Source: Kaistella gelatinilytica (GTDB taxonomy: Bacteria; Bacteroidota; Bacteroidia; Flavobacteriales; Weeksellaceae). Taken from it: 50,797 nt of DNA. Position 1 is the stretch's first letter, and each line of letters opens with the position of its first letter. Shown here piece after piece: positions 1 to 8,813 of the stretch. The stretch spans positions 1 to 50,797 of the forward strand of contig NZ_JADPVI010000002.1 in the NCBI RefSeq assembly GCF_015679325.1. Direction: 5' to 3'. The position numbers and the translations under genes were made by a program. A model generated the notes under the pieces. That model was not told where the DNA came from, did no database searches, and was given only the letters and a program-made list of their open reading frames with translations.

Positions 1-62
1 TAATTTGAAAGTTGATCCTTATTTTTTTTCAGTTCGTACTTTACGATTATCAAACTTCTAAA

Positions 63-87
63 GTTTAAAGGTTTAAAGGTTTAAAAG
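63..87. repeat. Short 8-base tandem repeat (GTTTAAAG)
   Basis: Nearly three copies of GTTTAAAG lie head to tail in an AT-rich stretch without genes. Apart from this repeat and the hairpin nearer to the tssD-like gene, I see nothing in the first 299 bases. It is probably simple-sequence slippage; no function is implied. Confidence 0.5.
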
Positions 88-191
88 ACAAATTTGATGT
101 ACTAAAATTAAGTATATATTTTTAATTAAGTTTAAAAATATCATTTTTCCAGGATATTGCAGGCTCATTAAAAATTAATCTGACCGATATT

Positions 192-240
192 ATAAAAAAT
201 TCCCGATAAAAATTGCGTAAAGCATATTCATCGGGAATTA
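192..240 (-). terminator. Probable terminator of the TssD gene
   Basis: Two perfect 10-base inverted arms (AATTCCCGAT at 198-207 and ATCGGGAATT at 230-239) surround a 22-base loop. Read on the minus strand the second arm runs into a T-rich tail, and the hairpin lies about 60 bases beyond the stop codon of the minus-strand gene ending at 300. The long loop makes it less certain than the other hairpins here. Confidence 0.5.
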
Positions 241-299
241 TTTTAGTTTAACAAAACCTTTTCAAGTTTTAAAACCGATTTAAAAAGTTTTCAAACTTC

Positions 300-707
300 T
301 TATTTACCCGGCCAAACTCCTTCATAAGCAGAGGTACCGTAGTCGATTTTCTCTGCACTTACTACGAATGAGATCAACATGTTGTCTGAATCAATAGCAT
401 CGAAATCTACTTCGTGCTGGATCACATAACCATTATTCCATTTCAAGGTGATCAATGTTCCTTCTTCGTGAGATTTGTTGAAAGTAATTTCACCAGTTGT
501 TGGTTTGTATTTCCCATTCAATAAACTTTCCAGTACATGAGCATCTTCTGTTGCTTCGATTGTAATTTTGATCAGTGCATTTGATGGATCTGAAGCTACC
601 CGTCCGGAAACGTCCGTAGATCTTGATACACTGTAATTAAGTTTTAAAACTTTCTGTTCTGCGCCTCCGTTGAATTTCAGAACACCTCTTGAATTGTTTG
701 CTGCCAT
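300..707 (-). CDS. tssD: TssD/Hcp-like type VI secretion tube protein (Bacteroidota type)
   Basis: A 135-residue protein that resembles the Bacteroidota TssD family, the Hcp-like ring protein that stacks to form the inner tube of the subtype iii type VI secretion system. Visible family-like features are the start 'GVLKFNGGAEQKVLKLNYSV', the 'TDVSGRVASDPSNALIKIT' stretch and a beta-rich composition with no signal peptide, fitting a cytoplasmic protein that is exported through the machine itself. No sheath, baseplate or ClpV gene lies nearby, so this is an orphan copy, which may be an effector carrier for a system encoded elsewhere. It has its own promoter-like box and terminator, so it is probably monocistronic. 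The family call is from remembered sequence pattern; the role is inferred. Confidence 0.72.
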   Translation of the reverse strand: MAANNSRGVLKFNGGAEQKVLKLNYSVSRSTDVSGRVASDPSNALIKITIEATEDAHVLESLLNGKYKPTTGEITFNKSHEEGTLITLKWNNGYVIQHEVDFDAIDSDNMLISFVVSAEKIDYGTSAYEGVWPGK

Positions 708-774
708 GATTTCTAAATTTTAAATTATTAAATTATTTTTGAATTTTTTTATATTCTTACTGTTTTTGATAATT

Positions 775-782
775 CAAAGATA
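775..782 (-). promoter_or_regulatory. -7 box of the tssD gene (TATCTTTG)
   Basis: On the minus strand TATCTTTG matches the TAnnTTTG -7 consensus of Bacteroidota sigma-ABfr promoters and sits 68 bases before the ATG of the tssD-like gene. I find no TTG at the expected -33 distance, so only half of the promoter is supported. Confidence 0.45.
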
Positions 783-1142
783 GACCCACTTTTCTAAATT
801 CTTTGTAGTAATTCTACTACAATTTTGAAAGTTTGTTGCGAAACCAAAAGTTTTATGATTTAATTAATCATCCATTGCAACAATCATCGGCAGAGAGCAT
901 GTCGATTAAAGGAAACGATTATTTACTCCTGCTACAGCATTAATAAAAAACACTTAAAATTTAAATCAGGATCTAAAAATTGCCACTAATTTTAATCCTC
1001 TGTTTAAAAACTTTTTTCCTCTGAGAATATGAGTTTTTAGTAAAATACCAATAATATTTCCTCAAACACTTCATTAAAAAATGCTTTCATCTTTGAAATA
1101 AAAAAATACACAAAACCCTGAATTCCATATGATTAAACGTTG
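783..1142. other. Gene-free intergenic stretch
   Basis: The divergent gap between tssD and the methyltransferase spans 708-1187. Besides promoter boxes at each end I see no open reading frame with a plausible start, no RNA gene and no clear repeat. Composition is AT-rich throughout, in line with ordinary intergenic DNA. Confidence 0.5.
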
Positions 1143-1150
1143 TACCTTTG
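1143..1150 (+). promoter_or_regulatory. -7 box of the methyltransferase gene (TACCTTTG)
   Basis: TACCTTTG fits the Bacteroidota TAnnTTTG -7 consensus and lies 37 bases before the ATG at 1188, leaving room for a short leader. No TTG is present at the usual -33 spacing (a CTG is found at 1118-1120). Confidence 0.45.
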
Positions 1151-1187
1151 ATTGTTTATCAACCTGTTTTATTTAAAAATTAAAATC

Positions 1188-2033
1188 ATGGAAAGCCATT
1201 TTCAAAACGTTAGCGAAAAGCAAAAAGCCTCCTGGAATCAATTTTCTACAGGCTGGAAAAAATGGGAATCAAAACTTCTCGAACACATGCAACCTGCTGC
1301 AGATGGAATTATTAAATTACTCCAACCGAAAGGCTCAGAATTAATTCTGGATATTGCTGCAGGAACCGGCGAACCTGCATTAAGTCTCGCAAAAATGGTT
1401 CCCGATGGAAAAGTGATTGTTACAGATCTATCCGATGACATGCTCAATATTGCGCGGGAAAATGCCCTACTACAAGGAATAACAAATGTTGAATTTCTTG
1501 CCTGCGATGTTTCCGAACTTCCTTTTGAAAGTGATACTTTCGATTCGGTTAGTTGTAGAATGGGATTTATGTTTTTCCCAGATATGCTATTAGCAGCGAA
1601 AGAAATATTGCGGGTTTTAAAACCAGGTGGTAAACTAGCGACTGCCGTTTGGGGAACACCTCAAGAAAATTTCTGGGGAAGCGCCATTGGAGAAATCATC
1701 AATAAAAATATGCACTTACCTCCTCCGCTTTCAGGATCTCCGGGGATTTTTCGGTGTGGAAAAAGTGGTTTAATGACCGATATTTTTAATGAAGCAGGTT
1801 TCAAAAATAGTACTGAAACTAAGATCTCTTGCGTCCTCCAATGCGGAACCGCAGAAATTTACTGGCAACTCATGACCGAAATTGCCGCTCCGATTGTGGC
1901 TGGACTTAACAACGCGGATGAAAAGATGAGGGAAAAAATAAAAAAAGAAGTCTGTGAACTGGTCAATAAAAAATATCCAGACGGAAATGTAAATATTGAA
2001 GGAACTGCGCTCTTAATTTATGGGGAGAAGTAA
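1188..2033 (+). CDS. Class I SAM-dependent methyltransferase (UbiE/Methyltransf_11-like)
   Basis: A 281-residue soluble methyltransferase. Motif I, the SAM-binding loop, is 'LDIAAGTGEP' at about residues 54-63; an acidic end of strand 2 follows ('VIVTDLSDDML'), then 'CDVSELPFESDTFDSV' and the 'ILRVLKPGGKLATAVW' block, the order typical of UbiE-type enzymes. I place the start at the ATG at 1188 rather than at an upstream TTG, because it follows the -7 box at a sensible distance and gives a normal N-terminus. The methyl acceptor cannot be told; it is not a convincing menaquinone methyltransferase because it stands alone beside glucokinase and lacks menaquinone neighbours. A weak hairpin at 2070-2090 may mark its 3' end. 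Confidence 0.85.
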   Translation: MESHFQNVSEKQKASWNQFSTGWKKWESKLLEHMQPAADGIIKLLQPKGSELILDIAAGTGEPALSLAKMVPDGKVIVTDLSDDMLNIARENALLQGITNVEFLACDVSELPFESDTFDSVSCRMGFMFFPDMLLAAKEILRVLKPGGKLATAVWGTPQENFWGSAIGEIINKNMHLPPPLSGSPGIFRCGKSGLMTDIFNEAGFKNSTETKISCVLQCGTAEIYWQLMTEIAAPIVAGLNNADEKMREKIKKEVCELVNKKYPDGNVNIEGTALLIYGEK

Positions 2034-2069
2034 TTTTTGTTGAGTTAGGAAAATTTGTTCTTAAAAAAT

Positions 2070-2090
2070 CTTATCTTTAAATAAGATAAG
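2070..2090. other. Small perfect hairpin between methyltransferase and glucokinase genes
   Basis: CTTATCTT (2070-2077) and AAGATAAG (2083-2090) can pair with a 5-base loop. There is no T-run after it, so it may be a weak terminator of the upstream gene or an operator before glucokinase; the sequence alone does not decide. Confidence 0.35.
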
Positions 2091-2217
2091 AATCGACGGA
2101 AAAAAATTAACCGTTATTTTGATTTAATTTCAAATTCATTGCTAATAAGTATTTGGACTTTTCAGATTCTTCCCAAAATTATTTTTCTAAAAATTTTTCC
2201 CTTAAAAGCAACTAAAA

Positions 2218-3294
2218 ATGGAAAACTTCAATTCAAGTTCCTTACCAGATATTTTAGAAGCCCAATTACCAATGGCTTATCCTTCGAAAAAAAATAAATT
2301 ACCAAATTCCGGAGTAGTACTTGCTGCAGATGTTGGCGGAACGAAAACCGATTTTGCCCTGTTCGAAATTCAGAAAGGAAAACTGGTTTCCCTAAAAAGT
2401 CAAAGATTCCCAACGAGCGACCATGAATCTTTCGTAAAGGCGCTCCGCACTTTTCACAATGACAAATCTATCGTAATAAATTGCGCCTGTTTAGGTGTTG
2501 CAGGACCGGTTGATGGTGATAAAGTTCGCGGCGTAAATTTCGCCTGGGAAATCGATGCGAAAAAATTGGAGGGTGATTTAAATATTAAGCGAATACTTCT
2601 TATCAATGATTTGGAGGCGAATGCTTATGGACTTTCTGCACTTGAAGAGAAAGACTTTCAAGTTTTAACTAAAGGCGATGACGATCCCGGAAATGCCGCA
2701 ATTATCTCGCCCGGAACAGGTCTTGGAGAGGCAGGATTATATTGGGATGGTTCGAATTTTCACCCTTATGCGACGGAAGGTGGTCACTGTAATTTTAGTC
2801 CGACCGATGAACTGGGTATGAAATTGTGGAAATATTTAAAAACGAAATTTGACCATGTGAGTTGGGAACGCGTAGTTTCAGGACAGGGAATTATGAACAT
2901 CTACGAATTTCTGCGACAATATAGAAAGGAAAAAGAACCGCAGTGGCTGAAGGAACAATTAAAAATTGACCGTTCGGCAAAAGTTATTTCTGCTGCGGCT
3001 TTAGAAAATAAAGATTCTGTTTGCGTGGAAACCCTCCAGCTATTTTTGAATTATCTTGCCATCGAATCCGCACAGCTCGCGTTAAAGGCAAACGCAACGG
3101 GTGGAATTTATATAGGTGGCGGAATTGCGCCGAAAATTCTTAAGCTCATCGATAAAAAACAATTCTATAAAAACTTTATCAATGCAGGTCGAATGGAACA
3201 TTTGCTAAAAACAATTCCTGTGAAAATTGTACTCAATGATAAAACTGCTTTGATGGGTGCAGCATATTATGCGGCGATGGGAATTGAAAAATAA
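2218..3294 (+). CDS. glk: Glucokinase (ROK-independent, Glk family)
   Basis: ATP-dependent phosphorylation of glucose to glucose 6-phosphate in the cytoplasm, the entry to glycolysis and to the pentose phosphate genes encoded on the opposite strand just downstream. The phosphate-binding motif 'AADVGGTKTDFAL' starts at about residue 36, followed by 'CLGVAGPVDGDKV', the catalytic region 'LLINDLEANAYG', 'SPGTGLGEAGL' and 'GGIYIGGGIAPKIL', which is the Glk (E. coli type) order. At 358 residues it is longer than the usual 320 or so because some 30 residues, predicted non-conserved, precede the first strand. I kept the ATG at 2218, as the next ATG (Met19) is also within the extension. It is convergent with the oxidoreductase gene. 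Confidence 0.9.
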   Translation: MENFNSSSLPDILEAQLPMAYPSKKNKLPNSGVVLAADVGGTKTDFALFEIQKGKLVSLKSQRFPTSDHESFVKALRTFHNDKSIVINCACLGVAGPVDGDKVRGVNFAWEIDAKKLEGDLNIKRILLINDLEANAYGLSALEEKDFQVLTKGDDDPGNAAIISPGTGLGEAGLYWDGSNFHPYATEGGHCNFSPTDELGMKLWKYLKTKFDHVSWERVVSGQGIMNIYEFLRQYRKEKEPQWLKEQLKIDRSAKVISAAALENKDSVCVETLQLFLNYLAIESAQLALKANATGGIYIGGGIAPKILKLIDKKQFYKNFINAGRMEHLLKTIPVKIVLNDKTALMGAAYYAAMGIEK

Positions 3295-3297
3295 TTT

Positions 3298-3325
3298 AAT
3301 CTTAACGAATTACATCTTTAAGATT
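3298..3325. terminator. Possible bidirectional terminator between convergent genes
   Basis: AATCTTAA (3298-3305) and TTAAGATT (3318-3325) form an 8-base AT-rich stem in the 91-base gap between glk and the convergent oxidoreductase gene. Stem stability is low and there is no long T-run, so this is a weak call from position. Confidence 0.3.
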
Positions 3326-3385
3326 TGATAATGAAAAATATAGATATGAAGAGAAATTATCTAAGCGATTTCAACTCACTAAATG

Positions 3386-4387
3386 CTACTTCATTTTTAT
3401 AATGATCTTTCCTTTTGCACGCCCAGATTTTTGATAAAGCAATGCATTGACGGATTCAGAAAAGGGAAATATTTTATCAATGATGGATTTTACTTTATTT
3501 TCTTCGACCAGTTTTTTAATAATTTCCAGATCTTCACTATTGGGTTTCATTGAAATCAGTTTATAATAGGCTGATTTCTCTTTGATCTTACCTGTCAGTT
3601 TTATTCTTTTAAAGTATAAATAAATTCTCGCAATTAAATTTAGGCCGAATTCTTTTGCAGTTTCGTCATCAACCGGACCAATGAGTGAAATTACTTTTCC
3701 ACCGACTTTGATCACTTTAAAAGCGTCAATCGTAAATTGTTCTCCAAGCGTATCGTAAACAAAATCCACGTCTTTTACCAGGTCCAGATAATTTTCAGTT
3801 TTATAATCTATGACACGATCAGCGCCCAATTCTTTTACCCAGCCAACGTTTGCAGTACCCGTTGTTGTGTAAACATAAGCGCCAATATTTTTCGCATATT
3901 GAATTGCAAATGAACCGATGCCACCCGAACCGGCGTGTATCAAAATCCTATCTCCAGCTTTCAGATTTCCTCTTTTAAAAGCCTGAATTGTGGTAAGACC
4001 GACCATTGGTAAAGAGGCAGCTTCTTCGAAATTTAAATTCTTCGGTTTCAAACAAACCATATTTTCATCAACTGCGATAAATTCAGCAAAAGAACTACGG
4101 GATTCTTGAGGAACGCTGGAAAAAACCTCATCTCCAACTTTAAAACCCTTGACACTTTTACCAGTTTCCCGAACAATTCCTGAGAGGTCGTAACCAATAC
4201 CGGTGGGAAAATTTAATTTGATGACTTGCTTTAAAAGTCCTTCAATAATTTTATAATCAATGGGATTTGTGCTTGCAGCGAAGATTTCAATCAAAACCTG
4301 ATTCTCCTTGATTGAAGGATTTTCGATGTTATTGAAAGCTAAATTACTTTCTACGTCGCCGTATCCTTTTATTTGTAGTGCTTTCAT
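3386..4387 (-). CDS. NADP-dependent quinone oxidoreductase-like MDR protein
   Basis: A 333-residue medium-chain dehydrogenase/reductase. The N-terminal GroES-like domain (about 1-120) is followed by a Rossmann domain with 'AGSGGIGSFAIQYAKNIG' around residue 150, the NADP-binding loop of the zeta-crystallin/quinone oxidoreductase branch. The cysteine/histidine pattern of zinc-dependent alcohol dehydrogenases is absent, so it should be a zinc-independent NADPH-dependent reductase of quinones or enones. It is the last gene in the same direction as the pentose phosphate operon, 77 bases after pgl, and could use the NADPH that operon makes; that link, and whether it is co-transcribed, is inference. 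Confidence 0.8.
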   Translation of the reverse strand: MKALQIKGYGDVESNLAFNNIENPSIKENQVLIEIFAASTNPIDYKIIEGLLKQVIKLNFPTGIGYDLSGIVRETGKSVKGFKVGDEVFSSVPQESRSSFAEFIAVDENMVCLKPKNLNFEEAASLPMVGLTTIQAFKRGNLKAGDRILIHAGSGGIGSFAIQYAKNIGAYVYTTTGTANVGWVKELGADRVIDYKTENYLDLVKDVDFVYDTLGEQFTIDAFKVIKVGGKVISLIGPVDDETAKEFGLNLIARIYLYFKRIKLTGKIKEKSAYYKLISMKPNSEDLEIIKKLVEENKVKSIIDKIFPFSESVNALLYQKSGRAKGKIIIKMK

Positions 4388-4464
4388 TAGAAATATTTTA
4401 TCGAAGTTAAAAGACTTATCAGGGTAAATTATATTTTTAAAACTATAATAATTTAGAAAAATAT

Positions 4465-5196
4465 TTATTTATGCTTCAATTGAGAAGCCGCTTTTTCGTC
4501 TAAAAACCATTCTGTCTTATTTTCATCTTTTGAAATTAACCGCGCCGGATATTCATTTGCGGAACCCGAATGATCTTCTAAAATATGATAAACGGCTTCA
4601 GCTTTTCCCTCTCCAAAAACCAGAAATGCAATATTTTTAGATTCATTAATTAAAGGCGCCGTCATTGTAATTCGATTCATATCAACTTCTTCCACAAAAA
4701 CTGCTTTAATAGTTGCTTCCCTTTCCTCCAAGACCGAAGTGTTTGGAAAAAGTGACGCGGTGTGTGAATTATCGCCGAGACCCAAAAGAGTGAAATCAAA
4801 TTCCACAAGATTTCCTTTAAAATGATCTGAAATTACTTCCCAGTATTTCAGCGCCGATTCTTCGGGAGAACCGGTTGTGTCGACTTCAAAAATATTCGAA
4901 TTCTTAATTTTTAAAGGTTGGAATAAAGCTTCTTCAACCATCATCGAATTTCGTTCTGAACTATCGGCGGGAACGAATCTTTCATCTCCAAAGAAAAAAT
5001 AAGTTTTTTCCCAGTCGATTTTATCGCGATAAGATTCCGATGCCAACAATTCATATAATTTTTTCGGAGAACTTCCACCGGAAAGCACAAAATTAAATTG
5101 TCCATGCAATTGGATGGATTCTTTTGAAACTTCGCAAATTCTTTCTGCCAAAGCTTTTATTACATCGTCAATATTATTATATATTTTCAACTTCAT
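4465..5196 (-). CDS. pgl: 6-phosphogluconolactonase
   Basis: Hydrolyses 6-phosphogluconolactone to 6-phosphogluconate, the second oxidative step of the pentose phosphate pathway. The 243-residue sequence shows the sugar-phosphate isomerase-like fold motifs of the DevB/SOL family: 'FVLSGGSSPKKLYELL' near residue 38, 'TYFFFGDERFVP' near 70 and 'LLGLGDNSHTASLFPNT' near 143. The start ATG lies two bases after the zwf stop codon region, so the two genes are almost certainly translated from one message, and their products act in consecutive steps. Confidence 0.93.
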   Translation of the reverse strand: MKLKIYNNIDDVIKALAERICEVSKESIQLHGQFNFVLSGGSSPKKLYELLASESYRDKIDWEKTYFFFGDERFVPADSSERNSMMVEEALFQPLKIKNSNIFEVDTTGSPEESALKYWEVISDHFKGNLVEFDFTLLGLGDNSHTASLFPNTSVLEEREATIKAVFVEEVDMNRITMTAPLINESKNIAFLVFGEGKAEAVYHILEDHSGSANEYPARLISKDENKTEWFLDEKAASQLKHK

Positions 5197-5198
5197 TA

Positions 5199-6719
5199 TT
5201 ACTCTTTTAAATTTTTGTCGGGTAAATTGATCCAGTGAAAACCATCTTTTGCGATCAATGCTTCTGCATTTTCCGGACCCCAGGAATTGGCGGGATAATT
5301 TGGAAAATCGGGTATTTTATTATTTTCCCAGTAATCAAGAACGGGCATCACCACTTCCCACGCAGCTTCCACTTGATCAGCACGCATAAATAATGTTTGA
5401 TCGCCAGAAATTACATCTAATAGAAGGGTTTCATAAGCTTCAGGGGAATCAATTTTCGTTTTTCCGGCATAATCAAAAACCATATCTACGGTATTCAAAG
5501 TCATTTCCAAGCCCGGAGTTTTGCTTTCCAGTTGAAATTTAATGGACATATCAGGTTGAATACTGATGATGAGTCGGTTTTGTTTTGGAAGATTCTCCGC
5601 TTTGTTCGTAAACATATTATGAGGAACTTCCCGAAACTGAATGATGATGTGCGAAGCCGATTTGAATAATCTTTTCCCAGTTCTCAAATAGAACGGAACA
5701 CCTTGCCAACGCCAGTTATCTACATAAAATTTCATAGCAGCATACGTTTCAGTATTGGAATCCGGGTCAACATCAACCTCATCACGATAACCGGGAACTT
5801 CCTTCCCTTCTACCCAACCGGGACCGTACTGACCGCGAACGGCCACTTTGTCGATCATTCCCGGAACAATTTTTCGCATGGCTTTTAAAACCTCTACTTT
5901 TTTGTCCCGAACCAAGTCTGCATCAAAGTTCACAGGTGGTTCCATTGCGATAATACACAACAATTGAAGCAGGTGATTTTGAATCATGTCGCGCAAAATT
6001 CCGGCATGATCGAAATAACTTCCGCGGTCTTCAACGCCAATTTTTTCTGTCACTGAAATCTGAACATGTTCGATATGCGTCCGATTCCACAAAGGTTCCA
6101 TGATCGTATTCGCAAAACGGAAAGCCATGACGTTTTGAACGACTTCTTTTCCGAGATAATGGTCAATTCTGTAGATCTGTTTCTCATCGAAAATGGTGAG
6201 TAATTTTGCGTTCAAAGTTTTCGCAGATTCCAGATCTCGACCAAAGGGTTTCTCAATAATCATCCTGGTCGTATCCTTATTATTTTCTAATTTGCTTTTT
6301 GAAACATTCTCGGCGATGGTGCAAAATAAATCGGGCGAAACAGCACAGTAATACAGAATCGCGGGATCTTCTTTCCACTCAGTTTTCAGTTTACTGATCC
6401 TTCCTTCGAAATCATTGTAAGAGGCAACATCTTTAATATTCGCCGCCTGATAAGTGATCTTCGCGGAAAAATTAGCCCAGTCTTCTTTCTTCGCTTTACC
6501 GGTTCGGGAAAATTCATTGATTCCTGCTAAAAGCAAGGCACGGTATTTATCATCGGTAAATTTGGTTCTTGAAGTTCCGATGATCGCGAACTTCTCGGGT
6601 AATCTGTTTTCAAGGAACAGATTGTATAAAGCGGGAATAATTTTCCTTTTTGTTAAATCTCCGTTACCGCCGAAAATTATGAGAACGGTAGGACTTTCTA
6701 TATTGATCGTGTTTGGCAT
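5199..6719 (-). CDS. zwf: Glucose-6-phosphate 1-dehydrogenase
   Basis: Oxidises glucose 6-phosphate to 6-phosphogluconolactone with reduction of NADP+, the committing step of the oxidative pentose phosphate pathway. The 506-residue length is normal. Visible signatures are the nucleotide-binding 'IIFGGNGDLTKRKIIPAL' near the N-terminus, 'MIIEKPFGRDL' and the active-site 'RIDHYLGKEVVQN' around residues 183-195, where the histidine is part of the catalytic pair. Gene order gnd-zwf-pgl with gaps of 28 and 2 bases puts three consecutive enzymes in one operon. Confidence 0.96.
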   Translation of the reverse strand: MPNTINIESPTVLIIFGGNGDLTKRKIIPALYNLFLENRLPEKFAIIGTSRTKFTDDKYRALLLAGINEFSRTGKAKKEDWANFSAKITYQAANIKDVASYNDFEGRISKLKTEWKEDPAILYYCAVSPDLFCTIAENVSKSKLENNKDTTRMIIEKPFGRDLESAKTLNAKLLTIFDEKQIYRIDHYLGKEVVQNVMAFRFANTIMEPLWNRTHIEHVQISVTEKIGVEDRGSYFDHAGILRDMIQNHLLQLLCIIAMEPPVNFDADLVRDKKVEVLKAMRKIVPGMIDKVAVRGQYGPGWVEGKEVPGYRDEVDVDPDSNTETYAAMKFYVDNWRWQGVPFYLRTGKRLFKSASHIIIQFREVPHNMFTNKAENLPKQNRLIISIQPDMSIKFQLESKTPGLEMTLNTVDMVFDYAGKTKIDSPEAYETLLLDVISGDQTLFMRADQVEAAWEVVMPVLDYWENNKIPDFPNYPANSWGPENAEALIAKDGFHWINLPDKNLKE

Positions 6720-6747
6720 TTTTACAATTTATCTAATTTAAAAAAGT

Positions 6748-8181
6748 TTACTCCTTGATATTTTCCATCATCCATTTGGTGTGAAAAACGCCTTCTTTCG
6801 CTTTCAATTCATAAGTATGAGACCCGAAATAATCGCGTTGTGCCTGAATTAAATTCGTTGGCATATTTTCATTTCTAAAATCATCAAAATAACTTAAAGA
6901 TGCAGAAAAAGCCGGGGTGGAAATACCATGAAGCGCCGCATCTGAAACGACTTTTCGAATCGCCGGAATACTGGAGGAAAGATCCTTGGCTACAGAAGCA
7001 TCTAAAAGCAAATGTGTCAATTCAGGATTTTTATTATAAGCTGCATAAATATCTTCTAAAAACTCTGACCTAATAATACAGCCACCACGCCATATTTTCG
7101 CAATGGTATCTAGATTCAAATTGTATTTAAATTCAACATTCGCTTGATAAAGCAAATGCATTCCCTGTGCATACGCAGAAACCATCGCAAAGTAAAAGGC
7201 TTCTTCCAACTGAGTACAATATTGTTCGTTGTTGGTTTTATAATCCATTTCCGTAGAGTCCAGATATATTTTGGAAGCTTCTACACGCAACTCTTTTAAA
7301 CTGGAAAGATCGCGCATCGAAACTGCAATATCGATAATCGGAGTTGGAAGATGGAGATCCATCGCTGCTTGAGAAGTCCATTTCCCTGTTCCTTTCGCTT
7401 TTGCCTGATCGCGAATGCTGTCTAACAAAAATTCCTTTTCGCCTTCATTTTTATAAGTGAAAATATCGGCCGTGATTTCTAATAAATAAGATTTCAAGCG
7501 ACCTTCATTCCATTTTTTATAAACTTTTTGAATTTCATCATTCTTCATTCCAAGACCATTTTTCATTATCTCATAGGTTTCCGAAATCAGTTGCATGATC
7601 GCGTATTCGATGCCGTTGTGAACCATTTTCACAAAATGTCCGGCTGAACGTTCTCCCATAAAAGCAACAGTCGGTTCGCCATTTACATGAGCCGCAATTT
7701 TTTCCAGGATAGGTTTTAAAACTTCATAAGCTTCTTGATCTCCGCCCGGCATCATGCTCGGACCTCTTCTGGCGCCTTCTTCACCACCGGAAACACCCAT
7801 TCCTACAAAATGATAACCCTGCTTTTCTAATTCAAGATACCGTCTTTCTGTATCGGTAAAATGTGAATTTCCACCGTCGATGATGATATCTCCTTTATCT
7901 AAAACAGTTAAAAGATCTTTGATAACGCTGTCTACAATTTCACCTGCAGGGACGAGCATCATGACAACTTTCGGACTTTTCAGACTGTCCGTAAATTGTT
8001 TCAAATCTGAAAATCCGTGGATATTTTCATTTTTCAAGTCATTAAGTTTCTGTACGGTTTTCGTATTGTTATCATATCCAGCACAAGAATATCCGTGGTC
8101 GGCGATATTTTGTAAAAGGTTGGAACCCATTGTTCCCAAACCGATCATTCCAAAAGCGTTCTGATTTTTATTTTCGTTCAT
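6748..8181 (-). CDS. gnd: 6-phosphogluconate dehydrogenase, decarboxylating
   Basis: Converts 6-phosphogluconate to ribulose 5-phosphate and CO2, reducing NADP+. The 477-residue protein begins with the Rossmann motif 'GMIGLGTMGSNLLQNI', then has 'GMGVSGGEEGARRGPSMMPG' (substrate-binding serine-glycine-glycine), 'FVKMVHNGIEYAIMQL' with the catalytic lysine and asparagine, and 'GTGKWTSQAAMDL' in the all-helical domain. Full length matches the long dimeric class. It starts 4 bases after the HAD gene and is followed closely by zwf. Confidence 0.96.
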   Translation of the reverse strand: MNENKNQNAFGMIGLGTMGSNLLQNIADHGYSCAGYDNNTKTVQKLNDLKNENIHGFSDLKQFTDSLKSPKVVMMLVPAGEIVDSVIKDLLTVLDKGDIIIDGGNSHFTDTERRYLELEKQGYHFVGMGVSGGEEGARRGPSMMPGGDQEAYEVLKPILEKIAAHVNGEPTVAFMGERSAGHFVKMVHNGIEYAIMQLISETYEIMKNGLGMKNDEIQKVYKKWNEGRLKSYLLEITADIFTYKNEGEKEFLLDSIRDQAKAKGTGKWTSQAAMDLHLPTPIIDIAVSMRDLSSLKELRVEASKIYLDSTEMDYKTNNEQYCTQLEEAFYFAMVSAYAQGMHLLYQANVEFKYNLNLDTIAKIWRGGCIIRSEFLEDIYAAYNKNPELTHLLLDASVAKDLSSSIPAIRKVVSDAALHGISTPAFSASLSYFDDFRNENMPTNLIQAQRDYFGSHTYELKAKEGVFHTKWMMENIKE

Positions 8182-8185
8182 AATT

Positions 8186-8809
8186 TTATTTTCTTATAAA
8201 GTTTTCTAAAATGTTTTTTGAGGTTTCAAAATCCTGATGGAGAATACTGTTCATTCCTAATTTCTTAGCCGCTTGAACCAACATGGGTCGGTCGTCGAGA
8301 TAGATGCATTCATCGGGTTTAACCTGTGCAATTTCCATGGCAGTTTTATAAATTCTGGGATCTGGTTTTCGCATTCCCAAATAACAGGAGGAGAAAAATC
8401 CATCAAAAAGATCATGTAGTTTAAATTTCTTGATGCGGTAATCATTGAGTTCTTCGTTTTCATTACTCAAAGCGAACACTGCTAAATCAGTTTGTTTTTT
8501 CCAGGATTTTGACCAGTCTAGAAATTGTGGTAATTCGACAGATCGGTCAAACATAAATTCTTTAAAATCCTCTTTTAAAAAATCACGCGGTTGATTAAAT
8601 AAAATGGTATCTAAATATTCATCCAGAGAAATACTGCCAATTTCAAAAACATTGTAAATGAAATTATGAAGAATATTCATTTCCGTGTAATCAAAATTAA
8701 AAACTTTCGCGGCTTTTAAGCGAGATTCATGATCCCAACCATTGGTGAGCAAAACGCCACCGATATCCATGAAAACTACCTTAATTCTGGAAACATCAAA
8801 TTCTGCCAT
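8186..8809 (-). CDS. HAD-superfamily phosphatase (YihX-like, subfamily IA)
   Basis: A 207-residue haloacid dehalogenase-fold hydrolase. Motif I is 'VVFMDIGGVLL' with nucleophile Asp15; the second aspartate usual in phosphatases is replaced by glycine (DxG), as in the YihX and related branch. Motif II is 'VFALSNENEE' near residue 110, motif III the lysine of 'MRKPDPRIY', and motif IV 'CIYLDDRPMLVQAA' with the metal-binding aspartates. The gene sits between tal and gnd with gaps of 4 bases on each side, so co-expression with the pentose phosphate enzymes is very likely. A role in dephosphorylating a sugar phosphate or a toxic side product of that pathway is inference; the substrate is unknown. 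Confidence 0.82.
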   Translation of the reverse strand: MAEFDVSRIKVVFMDIGGVLLTNGWDHESRLKAAKVFNFDYTEMNILHNFIYNVFEIGSISLDEYLDTILFNQPRDFLKEDFKEFMFDRSVELPQFLDWSKSWKKQTDLAVFALSNENEELNDYRIKKFKLHDLFDGFFSSCYLGMRKPDPRIYKTAMEIAQVKPDECIYLDDRPMLVQAAKKLGMNSILHQDFETSKNILENFIRK

Positions 8810-8813
8810 TACG

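Noticed and set aside
300..2033. Complete type VI secretion locus around tssD
   Set aside because: The next gene is an unrelated methyltransferase and nothing upstream to the window start encodes T6SS parts.
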